This document shows positions 1 to 12,213 of a DNA stretch of 64,000 nucleotides, piece by piece. The notes below the pieces were generated by a model. That model was not told the origin of the DNA, ran no database searches, and was given only the letters and a program-made list of their open reading frames with translations. The position numbers were made by a program, and so were the translations under genes. The first letter of the stretch is position 1. Every line of letters starts with the position of its first letter. Source of the DNA: an uncultured Sphingomonadaceae bacterium (GTDB taxonomy: Bacteria; Pseudomonadota; Alphaproteobacteria; Sphingomonadales; Sphingomonadaceae); NCBI GenBank assembly GCA_937995515.1, contig CALKJZ010000024.1, forward strand, positions 1-64,000, given 5' to 3'.

Positions 1-1
1 C

Positions 2-526
2 GGCACCCGCTGGGAGAACATCCAGCTGATGCCCTCGATGACGCAGGAGGGCCCGAACTTCAGCTATGTCACCGCCCGCATGATCGGCTTCTACCAGGCC
101 AATGGCGCCCAGTTCGCCTGGGATCCGCGGGACTTTCCGCCGGGCTTCGGCCAGAAATATGCTGCGGCCTACCTCGACGGGGCGGGCGCGTGGCTGAAGG
201 GCGAGAACAGCTACCGGCTGAGGGTTCCGGCCAATGTGCCGGTCGCCGATTTCTGGGCGCTCACCGTCTACGACAGCGAGACCCGCGCGCTCATCGAGGC
301 ACCGCAGCGGCGCGCCGAGATCAACCCGCAGGTCAACCGGCTGAAGATGAACGTCGACGGGTCGGTTGACCTCCATTTCGGCCCCCGCCCACCCGCCGGG
401 TTCGAAAGCAACTGGATCCAGACCGTGCCCGGACGGGCCTGGTTTGCCTATTTCCGCTGGTACGGGCCCACCGAGGCCTATTACGACAAGAGCTGGACAC
501 TTCCGGACTTCGAGCGCGTCAACTGA
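2..526 (+). CDS. DUF1254/DUF1214 domain protein, C-terminal part (partial)
   Basis: The reading frame is open from the first bases of the window, so the start lies upstream. About 174 residues remain. They carry the hallmarks of the DUF1214 end of DUF1254/DUF1214 proteins: a segment YRLRVPANVPVADFWALTVY, then a PQRRAEINPQ region, then GRAWFAYFRWYGPTEAYYDK close to the C terminus. These proteins are usually exported and their function is unknown. No partner gene is visible because the upstream side is cut off, and nearly 1 kb without a recognisable gene follows. Family assignment is from recognised sequence features; I propose no biochemical role. Confidence 0.8.
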   Translation, partial: GTRWENIQLMPSMTQEGPNFSYVTARMIGFYQANGAQFAWDPRDFPPGFGQKYAAAYLDGAGAWLKGENSYRLRVPANVPVADFWALTVYDSETRALIEAPQRRAEINPQVNRLKMNVDGSVDLHFGPRPPAGFESNWIQTVPGRAWFAYFRWYGPTEAYYDKSWTLPDFERVN

Positions 527-1504
527 GCGGGCAACCGAAGCCGGAGCCGGCCCCCGGCTCGCCCGGGGCTGCCGGTGGTCGCCTGGTGTCGCAGCAGTGT
601 CCGCGCCGGGGGCAGCAACACGGGCGGTCGACGCCTGGTGGCGCAACCGCGATCGGTCGGGCGACCTTAAACATCCCCGTCTTCGCCTTGCCGCCTGGCC
701 TCATGGTTGCGGCGCCGGCGCCCGTCCCTTCCAACGGGAGACGATCGCGCCGGAGGATGTCCGGCCGCTCCGGCCGGCCCTGCAGCCCGGCGCGCGCCGC
801 AGCGCTCTTGGTCGGCTCCGGCTGGCAAGGGGTCCGCGCGCGGCTGGCCATGATGCCGGTCTGCCCGCGCTTTGCGCAGATCGTCGTGCACAACCTTCGG
901 CAGCGCGCCCGTCATCATCCGCGCCGCGACAGGCAATCCCGTCCGCCGGCTGCTGTCGGGGCGTTTTCGCCGGCGCGCCCGACCGGGGTTGGCTCCGCGT
1001 CTTCCAGCCGGTCCCCGGCGCCATCTTTCCCGGCGCCATCTGCCAGCGGCATGCCCGCCCACGCGTTCCGGCTGCCCGATCGCGGTCCCGGTCGGAATTG
1101 GGAAGACGGGTTCCACCTGCAAACCCCTGTCCCCGCCGCCCGTCCCGCGCGGCTGCAAAGGGTTCATCATCCCTGGCCACGGGCGAACCGATGCGGCAAG
1201 GATGGCCGCACCCCCGCGTCGTCCCGGGCGGCCGGACGCATTGGCGACATGATCGCAAGCCTCAAGACACCCCGGCCACGGGGCCCTGCCGATGCCGCCC
1301 GCACCGGCCGCGCCCCGGGGCAGCCCGGGAGGATGACGCCAGACCCGATTCGTGCAAGCGAGGCCTTGAGCGCCGCCACCGGCGCCCTGTGCCCGGCCGG
1401 CGTTGCGCGCGATCGCAAGGCCGATGCCGGCGCGGCGCGGATCCCCAGTGCGGCAGGCGGCCTGTCCGCGGGGCTTCGGCCCCATCACGGCTTGGGAGGG
1501 ACGG
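527..1504. other. 978-bp stretch with no recognisable gene
   Basis: Several frames are open on both strands, but their translations are Arg/Pro/Ala/Gly-rich without domains, without convincing ribosome-binding sites and without membrane or signal segments. This is what very GC-rich non-coding DNA produces. I find no tRNA-like, repeat or insertion-sequence structure. It may be the remains of a deleted gene between the DUF1254-type gene and the DUF1622 gene. Confidence 0.5.
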
Positions 1505-1849
1505 ATGATCGAAGCGTTTTTCCTGGAAGGGGCGAGGACCGCAGCGCTGCTGATGGACGTGGTGGTGGTGCTGCTCCTCATCTTCGGGGCCTTGGAGGCG
1601 CTTCTTTTCCTGCTGTTGCGCGGGATCGGCAGCGACCCTGCCGGAGACGTGCGCCGCCGTGCGTGGCTCGGCTTTGCCGTCTGGATCGTGCTTGCGCTCG
1701 AGTTTGCGCTGGCGGCCGACATCATCCGCACCGCGATCGCGCCGTCGTGGGAAGCGATCGGCCAGCTGGCCGCGATTGCTGCCATCCGCACGGTTCTCAA
1801 CCTGTTTCTGATGCGCGACATCAACGAGCAGCAGGCGCGCAGGGGCTAG
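1505..1849 (+). CDS. DUF1622 family membrane protein
   Basis: A protein of 114 residues with three hydrophobic segments, roughly residues 12-40, 55-75 and 85-105, matching the small DUF1622 inner-membrane family (function unknown). Family-like features are the first helix rich in Val/Leu followed by Ala-Leu-Glu-Ala, and the ending Arg-Thr-Val-Leu-Asn-Leu-Phe-Leu. The start ATG is preceded by GGGAGG about 5 bases upstream; a longer frame starting 34 codons earlier has no domain content and no ribosome-binding site. It converges on the sulfatase gene, with a GC-rich hairpin between the two stops. Confidence 0.75.
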   Translation: MIEAFFLEGARTAALLMDVVVVLLLIFGALEALLFLLLRGIGSDPAGDVRRRAWLGFAVWIVLALEFALAADIIRTAIAPSWEAIGQLAAIAAIRTVLNLFLMRDINEQQARRG

Positions 1850-1898
1850 TCCGGCAGGGCCTGCCCGGAACGAAAGGCCCGCCGGGATGGCCGCACCG

Positions 1899-1926
1899 GC
1901 GCCGGGCGCCCGAAAACACCCGGCGC
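1899..1926. terminator. Hairpin between convergent genes
   Basis: An 8-bp perfect inverted repeat (GCGCCGGG at 1899-1906, CCCGGCGC at 1919-1926) with a 12-base loop lies in the 85-bp gap between the convergent DUF1622 and sulfatase genes. There is no clear U-tract, so termination is inferred from position and stem strength only. Confidence 0.35.
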
Positions 1927-1934
1927 GCCTGTCC

Positions 1935-5201
<3,267 letters not shown>

Positions 5202-5234
5202 CGCCGCCGAGAGCGCCGGCGCGCATCCCATGGA

Positions 5235-5270
5235 CCGGCGCCCCCGGAAGACACGCCCCGGGGGCGCCGG
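5235..5270. terminator. Strong 13-bp hairpin between katG remnant and GNAT gene
   Basis: A perfect inverted repeat, CCGGCGCCCCCGG (5235-5247) and its complement (5258-5270), encloses a 10-base loop. It sits between the end of the katG remnant and the stop codon of the convergent GNAT-like gene, the usual position of a bidirectional terminator. There is no obvious T-run. Confidence 0.55.
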
Positions 5271-5274
5271 CGCG

Positions 5275-6411
5275 TCAGATCGGCTTCTCGTAGATGCGGT
5301 AGGTGCGCGCGATCTCGGCCTCGATCGCCTGCGCGATCGAGACCATCGGCCCGTTGTCCTCGAGGATCCAGCCGATCTCGGCGTGCGTGGCGCCGTGGTT
5401 GTCGACAGCCGCGCGCCGCGAATGCTCGATCATCATGAAAGCCAGCAGCGAGGCCATGCGCGTGCCCTGCAAATGCTGGCGCACGCCCATCAGCGGCACG
5501 CGCATGAAGCGCGCCCGGCCCTTGCGGATCCGCCAGAACAGCCTTGCCCAGCCAAACGGCAGCAGGCGCCCGCCGAGGTCGGCCGTCCACTCGTTGACGT
5601 CGGGAAGCGTCATCATGAACGCGACCGGGTCGCCATCCAGTTCCGCCACCCGCACGAGATCGGGATAGATGATCGGCCGGAGCTTGCGGCCGACATGGGC
5701 GACCTCGGCATCGGTCAGCGGCACGAACCCCCAGTTGTTCGCCCAGGCCTCGTTCAGGATGCCGAGGATCAGCGCGGCCTCCGCGTCGAAGCGGCGCTTG
5801 TCCACCTCCCGCACACGGATCCGGCTGTTGCGTTCACCGGCCACCACGATCCGGTTCACCCGCTCGGGAAAGCCCTGTGTCACGGGCAGGCGCCAGCCGT
5901 GGAGATCCTTGGCGCGGGCATAGCCCGCCTGCTCGATCATCGGGCGCAGGTGGCGGGCGTGGTGCCCCATCATCACCACCGGGGCCGTCTCGTGCCCGTC
6001 GATAAGGAGGCCCGGCTCGTCCCAGATGGAGAGGCTCATGGGTCCCTGGGCCGCGGTCATCCCCTGCCCGCGCAGCCAGTCCTCGGCAGCCGCGATGAGG
6101 GCCGCACCGGCCTCGGCATCCTCCTCGCACTCGAAGAGCCCCCACTGGCCAAGGCCCGGGCGCGCGGCCTGCACCAGATCATCGACATGGGCGCTGATCC
6201 GCCCGACCACCCGACCGGCGCGGCGGGCAAGGAACAGCTGCGCGCGCCCATGCAAAAACCAGGGATTGGTGGCGGGCCCGCCGACCAGCTGGGCAACCTC
6301 GGACCGCAGCGGCGGACGCCAGAACGGGTCTTGCCGGTAGAGGCGATAGGGAAGGTCGATGAACGCGCGCCGGTCCGCGGCCGACACAACCGGCGCAATC
6401 CGGACGGTCAT
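5275..6411 (-). CDS. GNAT-like N-acetyltransferase family protein
   Basis: A 378-residue protein resembling the long uncharacterised GNAT-fold proteins common in alphaproteobacteria (YghO-like). It opens with a segment rich in [18 protein letters not shown], continues with a repeated Val-Ala-Arg/Val-Gly-Arg-Ile type beta strand of the acetyltransferase fold (residues 58-75), and has a second half with [18 protein letters not shown], which looks like the second fold copy. No substrate-specific motif is visible. It is followed by the fatty acid hydroxylase family gene on its 5' side, 30 bp away, so the two may be co-transcribed; that hints at a lipid-related role but is only inference. Confidence 0.6.
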   Translation of the reverse strand: MTVRIAPVVSAADRRAFIDLPYRLYRQDPFWRPPLRSEVAQLVGGPATNPWFLHGRAQLFLARRAGRVVGRISAHVDDLVQAARPGLGQWGLFECEEDAEAGAALIAAAEDWLRGQGMTAAQGPMSLSIWDEPGLLIDGHETAPVVMMGHHARHLRPMIEQAGYARAKDLHGWRLPVTQGFPERVNRIVVAGERNSRIRVREVDKRRFDAEAALILGILNEAWANNWGFVPLTDAEVAHVGRKLRPIIYPDLVRVAELDGDPVAFMMTLPDVNEWTADLGGRLLPFGWARLFWRIRKGRARFMRVPLMGVRQHLQGTRMASLLAFMMIEHSRRAAVDNHGATHAEIGWILEDNGPMVSIAQAIEAEIARTYRIYEKPI

Positions 6412-6441
6412 TCCGCCACGACCTTCGCCCCCGGAAAATGC

Positions 6442-7233
6442 TCAGGCAGGCTCGTGCAGGTCCTTGCGGCCCTCGCCAGCGGCCCGCCGGCGGGGATGCC
6501 CGCGCGCCACGCCACCCGACAGGTCGCGGACCCAGGGCCATCTCCTCGCCACCTCGTCGGTGTAGCCCAGGTTGAACACGGTGGGCGACTTGGCCGGCCG
6601 GTCCACCCGATCGTAGAAGGTGCCGAACAGGCGGTCAGGCCAGAAGCTGGTAATCCCGAAATTGCCGGTCTCGTCATGGAAATGGTGCGCCATGTGCCGG
6701 GCCTTCATTTCGGCGAGCCAGCGGTTGCGCGGCTTGTAGGAGAGATGCTGCACGCAGTGGGCGAACTCGTAGAAGCAGGTCATGAGAAGGCCCGCTGCGA
6801 AGGCGACGGCCGCACCCCCCGCGCCGCCGATCAGCCAGCCGGCGGGGACGGTGGCGACCGCAATGGTGGGCAGGGTGGTGTGCAGCGCGCCGAAGAGCAC
6901 TTCCAGATGGTTCGGATCCTGGTGGTGGTCGTAGTGGATTCGCTTCCACGTCCGCGCCGTGAGAGGGGATTTCCACATCCACGTGCCGTGCAGCACGAAC
7001 CGGTGGAGAAGATACCAGATGAGCGGATAGGCGAGCACGGCAAAGCCTGCCGCCGCAACGCCCTGGAGGAGGGTGGGCGGAGACCAGACGGCAAGTCCGA
7101 CGCTGATGGCCGCGAGCACCAGATAGGCCTGGATCGCATAATGCTGGAAATAGGCGCGCACCAGCTCGGCAAAGCTCATCCGGTCGAGATAATGGGCCCG
7201 GCTCCAGATGCCCGGACGGTTCCTGAACGCCAT
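6442..7233 (-). CDS. Sterol desaturase/fatty acid hydroxylase family protein
   Basis: A 263-residue membrane protein with the histidine clusters of the di-iron fatty acid hydroxylase superfamily: HRFVLHG, HYDHHQDP, a HCVQH segment and HMAHHFHDE. Hydrophobic segments lie around residues 32-50, 58-75 and 125-150. Members hydroxylate or desaturate lipids, sterols or carotenoids at the membrane using iron and O2; the substrate here is not evident. The start ATG at 7233 has GAGAGG upstream; the open frame continues well beyond it but only as antisense to non-coding sequence. The downstream GNAT-like gene is 30 bp away on the same strand. Confidence 0.85.
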   Translation of the reverse strand: MAFRNRPGIWSRAHYLDRMSFAELVRAYFQHYAIQAYLVLAAISVGLAVWSPPTLLQGVAAAGFAVLAYPLIWYLLHRFVLHGTWMWKSPLTARTWKRIHYDHHQDPNHLEVLFGALHTTLPTIAVATVPAGWLIGGAGGAAVAFAAGLLMTCFYEFAHCVQHLSYKPRNRWLAEMKARHMAHHFHDETGNFGITSFWPDRLFGTFYDRVDRPAKSPTVFNLGYTDEVARRWPWVRDLSGGVARGHPRRRAAGEGRKDLHEPA

Positions 7234-7483
7234 CACGCGAAGACCTCTCACACTCCCTGCTGTGCGACTCCGGCGCCCGCCACGGGCTGGCCAGGCCTCG
7301 GGGACCGCATCGAGAGGCGGATACCGGGCCTTTGCGGCGGAAATTGGGTGGCTTCCCGCCAATGTCAAACGCCGCTGCCACATTCCGGCCGGCGGGTGCG
7401 ACGGCCAGGGCGAGGGCCGAGGTGGCAGGGCCGAGATGGCAGGCGCGGCGCGGGCGGCAGGCGGCGCGGGCAGGAGCTGCGGC

Positions 7484-8578
7484 TCATTCCTCGGTGCGGA
7501 TGAGCACGCTCTCGCCGACGAGGAGGAAGAGGAGAAACGGGGCCCAGGCGGCCGCCCAGGGCGGGAAGGTGCCGAAATCGGCCAGCGCCATTGCGAAATT
7601 GTCGGCCACGAAAAAGGCAAAGCCGAGCCCGAGCCCGACGACGGCGCGCACGAACAGCTTGCCCGAGCGGGCGAGCCCGAAGGCCGCCACGGCACCAAGC
7701 AGCGGCATGAGCACGGCCGAGAGCGGGCCCGAGACCTTGTGGTGCAGCTTGGCCACCAGCGTGTCGGTGGGCTTGCCGGCCGCATCGAGCGAGGCGATCG
7801 CGCGCCGGAGCTGGCCGAAGGGCAGATGGTCGGCGTTCACGCTGGCGGTGGTGAACTGCTCGGGTGCTGCGGTCGAGACAACGGGAAGCGTGGCGTGCTC
7901 CTCCCGGGTTCCCTCGTCCACCTCGAACCGGCGGGCCTCTGTCAGCAGCCAGCCGCCCGGCATGGGCTGCGCCTCGCGCGCGCGCACAACCGCAACCAGC
8001 CGGTCGGCCTCGCGGTCATACTGGGTGACATTGACGAGCCGCGTGGCCTCGCCCGTGCCGCGGACCTCCTCGGCGTGCCACAGGTCGTCGCCCGCGCGCA
8101 CCCAGACCTCGGTGCGCGGGCGCACCCCCCGGTCGATCGGGCGGTATTCGGCCTTCTTCCATGCATCGAGCTCGGCGTTGGCGCGGGCGAGAAACCGCTC
8201 GTTGAAGGCGAAGTTGGCCGCGGCGACGACGAAGGCGGCCAGCATGAACGGGGCGAGGATCTGGTGCGCGGAAAGGCCGGCGGCGCGAAACACCGTCACC
8301 TCGCTGGCCTGGTTGAGGGTCATGAAGGTGACAAGCGTGGCAAGCAGCACCGAGAAGGGAAGGAAGAGGGCGATGATCTGCGGCACGCGCAGCGAGACAT
8401 ATTTCCACAGTTCCGCCTCGCCATTGCCCTCCACCGCAAGGATACGGCCCGACTCGCCAAGGAGGTCGAGCGTCATCAGGATGACGACGAGCCCGCCAAG
8501 AAAGGCGAGCGTCCGCACGAGGAACATGCGCGCGGTGTAGCGCGCAAGCGTGGGCGACGGGAACAGGCGCAGCGCCAC
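7484..8578 (-). CDS. lptG: LPS export ABC transporter permease LptG
   Basis: LptG forms, with LptF and the LptB ATPase, the inner-membrane transporter that extracts lipopolysaccharide and passes it to LptC. The 364-residue protein has the expected layout: a first transmembrane helix (about 22-42), two more helices (65-85, 100-125), a periplasmic beta-jellyroll region (about 130-275) and three C-terminal helices. The start is GTG, giving the usual N terminus with PSPTLARYTARMFL before the first helix. The gene begins 6 bp after the lptF stop, so they form an operon. The ATPase gene lptB is not in this window. Confidence 0.93.
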   Translation of the reverse strand: MALRLFPSPTLARYTARMFLVRTLAFLGGLVVILMTLDLLGESGRILAVEGNGEAELWKYVSLRVPQIIALFLPFSVLLATLVTFMTLNQASEVTVFRAAGLSAHQILAPFMLAAFVVAAANFAFNERFLARANAELDAWKKAEYRPIDRGVRPRTEVWVRAGDDLWHAEEVRGTGEATRLVNVTQYDREADRLVAVVRAREAQPMPGGWLLTEARRFEVDEGTREEHATLPVVSTAAPEQFTTASVNADHLPFGQLRRAIASLDAAGKPTDTLVAKLHHKVSGPLSAVLMPLLGAVAAFGLARSGKLFVRAVVGLGLGFAFFVADNFAMALADFGTFPPWAAAWAPFLLFLLVGESVLIRTEE

Positions 8579-8584
8579 CGGCGC

Positions 8585-9814
8585 CTATTCCGCTGCGGCC
8601 GGCGCCGTGGCCCCCGCCGCCCCCGCGCGGTGACGGGGGCCAGCGAACAGGCGCCGCAGGCGCGCGCCGAGGCCTGCGGCGCCGCGTTCCAGCGCACCGA
8701 GCGGCTGGCCGCCCGGCCGGAAGGCGAGCACATGATAGAGCCACAGGCACAGGGCGGCAAACAGCGCAAAGGGGATCCACTGGGCGAGCATCGGATCCAC
8801 CCGGCCGATGGCGCCCATCCGTTCCCCATATTCGGTGATCTTGTGGTAGGTCACCAGCATCACGATCGAGAGAAAGACGCCAAGCGAAGAGGTGCTGCGC
8901 TTGGGCGGAACGGCAAGGGCCACGGCAAGCAGCGGCAGCACCAGCATCACCACCACCTGGATCACGCGGCGGTGGAAGGTCGCGCGTGCGGCCGTGGTGG
9001 TCCGGGCATCGGCGGCCGGATCGTGGACCACCTGCACGAGCTCGGGGATGGTGAGCTCGAGATTGCGGCCGCCGCGGGCGCGGAACGGCTCCATCGGTGG
9101 CAGTGCAACGGGCAGGTCGTGCTGCACGAAGGTGAGGACCCGCGGTGTCCCGCCGCGCTCCGGATCGTGCACCAGCGTGCCGTTCTTGAGGCGCAGGATG
9201 ATCGTGTCCGGGTCGTCGGTGCGCAGGAACTGGCCGCGTGCGGCCGAGACGGCGAGCGCGCGGCCCTCCCTGTCGGCGGCGCGCACGAACACCCCACGCA
9301 GGTCGGCCCCCTGGTCGAAGCTTTCCTCCACGCGCAGGGTCATGCGCTCGCCGATCCGGGCAAACTCGCCCACCTTGATCGATGCGCCGAGCGCACCCGT
9401 GCGCAGCTCGAAGCGCAGCCCCTCGTAGTTGTAGCGGGAATAGGGCTGGAGAAAGCCGACGATCAGGAAGTTCACGAGCGCGAAGAAGATGGCAAAGGCA
9501 TAGGGCACGCGCAGCAGCCGGGTGTAGCCGAAGCCGACGGCCTGCAGCGCATCGAGCTCCGAGGAGAGGGCAAGCCGGCGGAACGCCAGCAGCACCCCGA
9601 GCGTCACGCCGATCGGGATGCCGAGCGACAGATACTCGGGTATGAGGTTGCCCAGCATCCGCCAGACCACCGAGACCGGCCCACCTTCGTTCACCACGAA
9701 GTCGAACAGGTTGAGCATCTTCTCGAGAAGAAGGAGCATTGCCGAGATGACAAGCGTGGCCACCAGCGGCACCAGGATGAGCCGGAACAGGTAGCGGTCG
9801 ATGAAGCCCGGCAT
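8585..9814 (-). CDS. lptF: LPS export ABC transporter permease LptF
   Basis: The second permease half of the LptB2FG transporter, 409 residues. It opens with PGFIDRYLFRLILVPLVATL, the family's conserved N terminus, followed by FDFVVNEGGPVSVVWRML and a helix pair ending near residue 120, a long periplasmic domain, and three C-terminal helices. I chose the ATG at 9814; an ATG two codons upstream (9820) is equally possible. The frame remains open for 61 further codons, but these overlap a signal-peptide-bearing gene on the other strand. Its first codons overlap the start of the divergent DUF2141 gene, which leaves no normal intergenic promoter. Confidence 0.92.
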   Translation of the reverse strand: MPGFIDRYLFRLILVPLVATLVISAMLLLLEKMLNLFDFVVNEGGPVSVVWRMLGNLIPEYLSLGIPIGVTLGVLLAFRRLALSSELDALQAVGFGYTRLLRVPYAFAIFFALVNFLIVGFLQPYSRYNYEGLRFELRTGALGASIKVGEFARIGERMTLRVEESFDQGADLRGVFVRAADREGRALAVSAARGQFLRTDDPDTIILRLKNGTLVHDPERGGTPRVLTFVQHDLPVALPPMEPFRARGGRNLELTIPELVQVVHDPAADARTTTAARATFHRRVIQVVVMLVLPLLAVALAVPPKRSTSSLGVFLSIVMLVTYHKITEYGERMGAIGRVDPMLAQWIPFALFAALCLWLYHVLAFRPGGQPLGALERGAAGLGARLRRLFAGPRHRAGAAGATAPAAAE

Positions 9815-10466
9815 CACCATTCTGGGCGCCGGCTTAGCAGCCCGCCTCCGGCTCTGCAAAATCGCCCGGGCGCTGGCCGCCGCCCTGTGTGCAGCGGGCC
9901 CCGCTGCAGCGCCTTTCCCCGCAGCCGCAGCCGGCAAAACGGCTGCAACCGCGAGCTGCGGCAGCGGCGGGCCGGCCGTACTCGCCACCGTTTCGGGCTT
10001 CATCGACCGCGCAGGCCAGGTGCGGGTGGCCGTCTATCGCGCGGTGGAGGCGGAATATCTCGCCAGCGGCAAGACGGTTGCCCGGATCGATGCGCCGGTG
10101 CCGCCGGAGGGGCCGGCCCGCCTGTGCGTGCCCCTGCCCGCGCCCGGGCCGCATGTGGTCGCCGTGCTGCACGACCGCGACCGCACCGGCCGGATGAACC
10201 CGTTGCGCGACGGGGTGGGCTTTGCCGGCAACCCGCGGCTCGGCCTCGGCAAGCCGCCGCTGGCGCGGGTCACGGTCGAGGTGGGCGGGCTCCTGCCGGC
10301 CGATGTGGTGCTCAACTATCTCGACGGGCTGCGGGTCCGCCCGCTGCCGGCGCATCGAGCGCAGCGGCGAGCGCGGCAAAATCCGCCGGCGCGAGCGTCT
10401 CGGGCCTCAGGGTTGGATCGATGCCGAGGGCGTCGAGGGCTGCAAGCGCGCCGGGCACGCCCTTGA
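9801..10466 (+). CDS. Exported DUF2141 domain protein
   Basis: The N terminus has a signal-peptide-like region (basic residues about 15-23, then an Ala-rich stretch to about residue 45). The DUF2141 domain spans about residues 60-175, with a strand LATVSGFIDRAGQVRVAVYR, the conserved AVLHDRDRTGRMN segment and a closing VVLNYLDG. DUF2141 proteins are small secreted or periplasmic proteins of unknown function. No in-frame ATG, GTG or TTG follows 9801 before the signal sequence, so this start overlaps the divergent lptF start by 14-20 bp. The last 45 residues lie beyond the domain, antisense to the ksgA 3' end, and are probably read-through rather than selected sequence. Confidence 0.7.
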   Translation: MKPGITILGAGLAARLRLCKIARALAAALCAAGPAAAPFPAAAAGKTAATASCGSGGPAVLATVSGFIDRAGQVRVAVYRAVEAEYLASGKTVARIDAPVPPEGPARLCVPLPAPGPHVVAVLHDRDRTGRMNPLRDGVGFAGNPRLGLGKPPLARVTVEVGGLLPADVVLNYLDGLRVRPLPAHRAQRRARQNPPARASRASGLDRCRGRRGLQARRARP

Positions 10467-11178
10467 GCGACTGGCGCAGCATCTTGCGCCGCTGGCCGAA
10501 GGCAGCCGCCGTCAGGCTTGCCACGCGCGCAACCGGGATCGTGACGGCCTCCGGGCGCGGACTGAGGCAGACGACCGCGCTGCTGACCGAAGGCGGCGGC
10601 GTGAAGGCGCGCGGCGGCAGCGTGAGCGCAATGCGCGCCCGGGTGCGCAGCGCGGCAAGCACCGCCAGCCGGCCATAGGCGGCGTCGCCCGGACGGGCGA
10701 CGATCCGCTCGGCCACTTCCTTCTGGAACATGAGGGTTGCCGAGCGCCACCAGGGCGGCCAGGGCTCGGCCGCAAGCCAGCGCAGCAGCAGCTCGGTGCC
10801 GATGTTGTAGGGAAGGTTGGCCGCGATGTGGGCGCCCTCGCCAGCAAGCGCGCGCCCGTCCTCCGAGAGGGCATCGCCCTCGATGACGGTGAGCCGCCCG
10901 CCCGATTCGCGGGCGAGCTCGGCAAGGGGGGCGATGGCGCGCCGGTCGCGCTCGATGGCGACCACATGCGCCCCGGCATCGAGCAGCGCGCGCGTGAGAC
11001 CGCCGGGCCCGGGGCCGACCTCGAACACCTTGTCGCCCGGTGCCAGCGGCACCTCGCGCGCGATGCGGGCAAGGAGATTGGGATCGAGCAGGAAATGCTG
11101 GCCGAGCGACTTGCGCGCGCCGAGCCCGGCAGCAGCGATCACCTCGCGCAGCGGCGGGCGTTCAGGCAGCAGCTGCAA
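10312..11178 (-). CDS. rsmA: 16S rRNA dimethyladenosine transferase KsgA/RsmA
   Basis: The enzyme dimethylates two adjacent adenines near the 3' end of 16S rRNA using S-adenosylmethionine, late in small-subunit assembly. Visible motifs are KSLGQHFLLD at the N terminus, the SAM site FEVGPGPGGLTRAL, and the catalytic NLPYNIGTELL. I set the start at a TTG (11178) giving QLLPERPPLREVI, the usual beginning of the family; another TTG at 11205 is possible. Either start overlaps the 3' end of pdxA, so translation is probably coupled. About 12 residues at the C terminus extend beyond the family end and overlap the opposite DUF2141 gene. Confidence 0.93.
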   Translation of the reverse strand: MQLLPERPPLREVIAAAGLGARKSLGQHFLLDPNLLARIAREVPLAPGDKVFEVGPGPGGLTRALLDAGAHVVAIERDRRAIAPLAELARESGGRLTVIEGDALSEDGRALAGEGAHIAANLPYNIGTELLLRWLAAEPWPPWWRSATLMFQKEVAERIVARPGDAAYGRLAVLAALRTRARIALTLPPRAFTPPPSVSSAVVCLSPRPEAVTIPVARVASLTAAAFGQRRKMLRQSLKGVPGALAALDALGIDPTLRPETLAPADFAALAAALDAPAAGGPAARRDS

Positions 11179-12208
11179 GCCTTGCCACCGCGCAGTCGCC
11201 GGCAAGCCGGATCGCGGCGATCATCGCGTGCGGGCTCGCCACCCCCTTGCCGGCGATGTCGAAGGCAGTGCCGTGGTCGGGCGCGGTGCGCAAAACCGGG
11301 ATGCCGAGCGTCATGTTCACCCCCTCGTCGAAATAGAGGGTCTTGATCGGGATCAGCGCCTGGTCGTGATACATGCAGATGGCAACATCGTAGGCAGCGC
11401 GCGCGCCGGCGTGGAACAGCGTATCGGGCGCGTGCGGGCCCGTCACGTCAAGCCCCTCGGCGCGCAGCTGCTCGACCGCCGGGCCGATGATCGTCAGCTC
11501 CTCCACGCCGAGCGCACCGCCCTCGCCGGCGTGCGGGTTGAGGCCGGCGACTGCAACCCGCGGGTGCGCGATGCCGAAATCGCGCTGCAGCCCGCGCACC
11601 GCCGCCCGCGCGCGCGAGACGATGAGGTCGACCGAAAGCGAGGCGGGCACGTCGGCCAGCGGGCGGTGGATGGTGATCGGCACGGTGCGCAGATCCGGCC
11701 CCACCATCATCATTGCCACATTCTCGGCCGCCACGCCGCAGCGCTCGGCCACGAACTCGGTCTGGCCCGGGTGCTGGAAGCCGATCGCATAGAGCTGCGC
11801 CTTGGCGACCGGGCCGGTCACCAGCCCCGCGGCCGCGCCGGTGCGGGCAAGGCCGACCGCCAGCTCGAGGGAATCGAGCGCCGAGCGCGCGCCCGCAGGA
11901 GTCGGCCGGCCGGGAACGATCTCGCCCGGATCATCGACCTGGAGCAGCGGCAGCGCCTCGTCGAACAGGGCGATTGCAGCGCCCGGATGGGCGATCTGCG
12001 CCACCGGGCCATCCCAGACGGCCTCGACGCTGCGCCGGTCACCAATGGCGAAGAACGGCTTCAGCCCATGGATGGTGCGCATGGCCCAGGCCTTGGCGAT
12101 CACCTCCGGGCCGATGCCCGCCGGATCGCCCAGCGCAACCGCAAGCGGCAGGAGCTCCGCCGGGGTCGTCGGGCCGGGCGCCCGGGTGCGGTCGGCCGCA
12201 GGCGTCAT
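11162..12208 (-). CDS. pdxA: 4-hydroxythreonine-4-phosphate dehydrogenase PdxA
   Basis: PdxA oxidises 4-phosphohydroxy-L-threonine in the DXP-dependent vitamin B6 pathway. The 348-residue protein starts with LAVALGDPAGIGPEV and has the metal-binding histidine segments around TIHRPLADVP and, near the C terminus, MYHDQALIPIK. The ATG at 12208 lies 5 bp downstream of the surA stop codon. The order surA-pdxA-ksgA downstream of lptD is conserved in many proteobacteria. About 15 N-terminal residues precede the core and may be dispensable. Confidence 0.95.
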   Translation of the reverse strand: MTPAADRTRAPGPTTPAELLPLAVALGDPAGIGPEVIAKAWAMRTIHGLKPFFAIGDRRSVEAVWDGPVAQIAHPGAAIALFDEALPLLQVDDPGEIVPGRPTPAGARSALDSLELAVGLARTGAAAGLVTGPVAKAQLYAIGFQHPGQTEFVAERCGVAAENVAMMMVGPDLRTVPITIHRPLADVPASLSVDLIVSRARAAVRGLQRDFGIAHPRVAVAGLNPHAGEGGALGVEELTIIGPAVEQLRAEGLDVTGPHAPDTLFHAGARAAYDVAICMYHDQALIPIKTLYFDEGVNMTLGIPVLRTAPDHGTAFDIAGKGVASPHAMIAAIRLAGDCAVARLAAAA

Positions 12209-12213
12209 CGGGC

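Noticed and set aside
5230-7503. A 757-codon open frame on the plus strand opposite the GNAT-like and hydroxylase genes
   Set aside because: Antisense shadow; the minus-strand genes have conserved histidine clusters and family structure.
7208-10678. A 1156-codon open frame on the plus strand opposite lptG, lptF and ksgA
   Set aside because: Its translation is low-complexity, His/Arg/Gly-rich and lacks domains; it is antisense to clearly conserved genes and results from high GC content.
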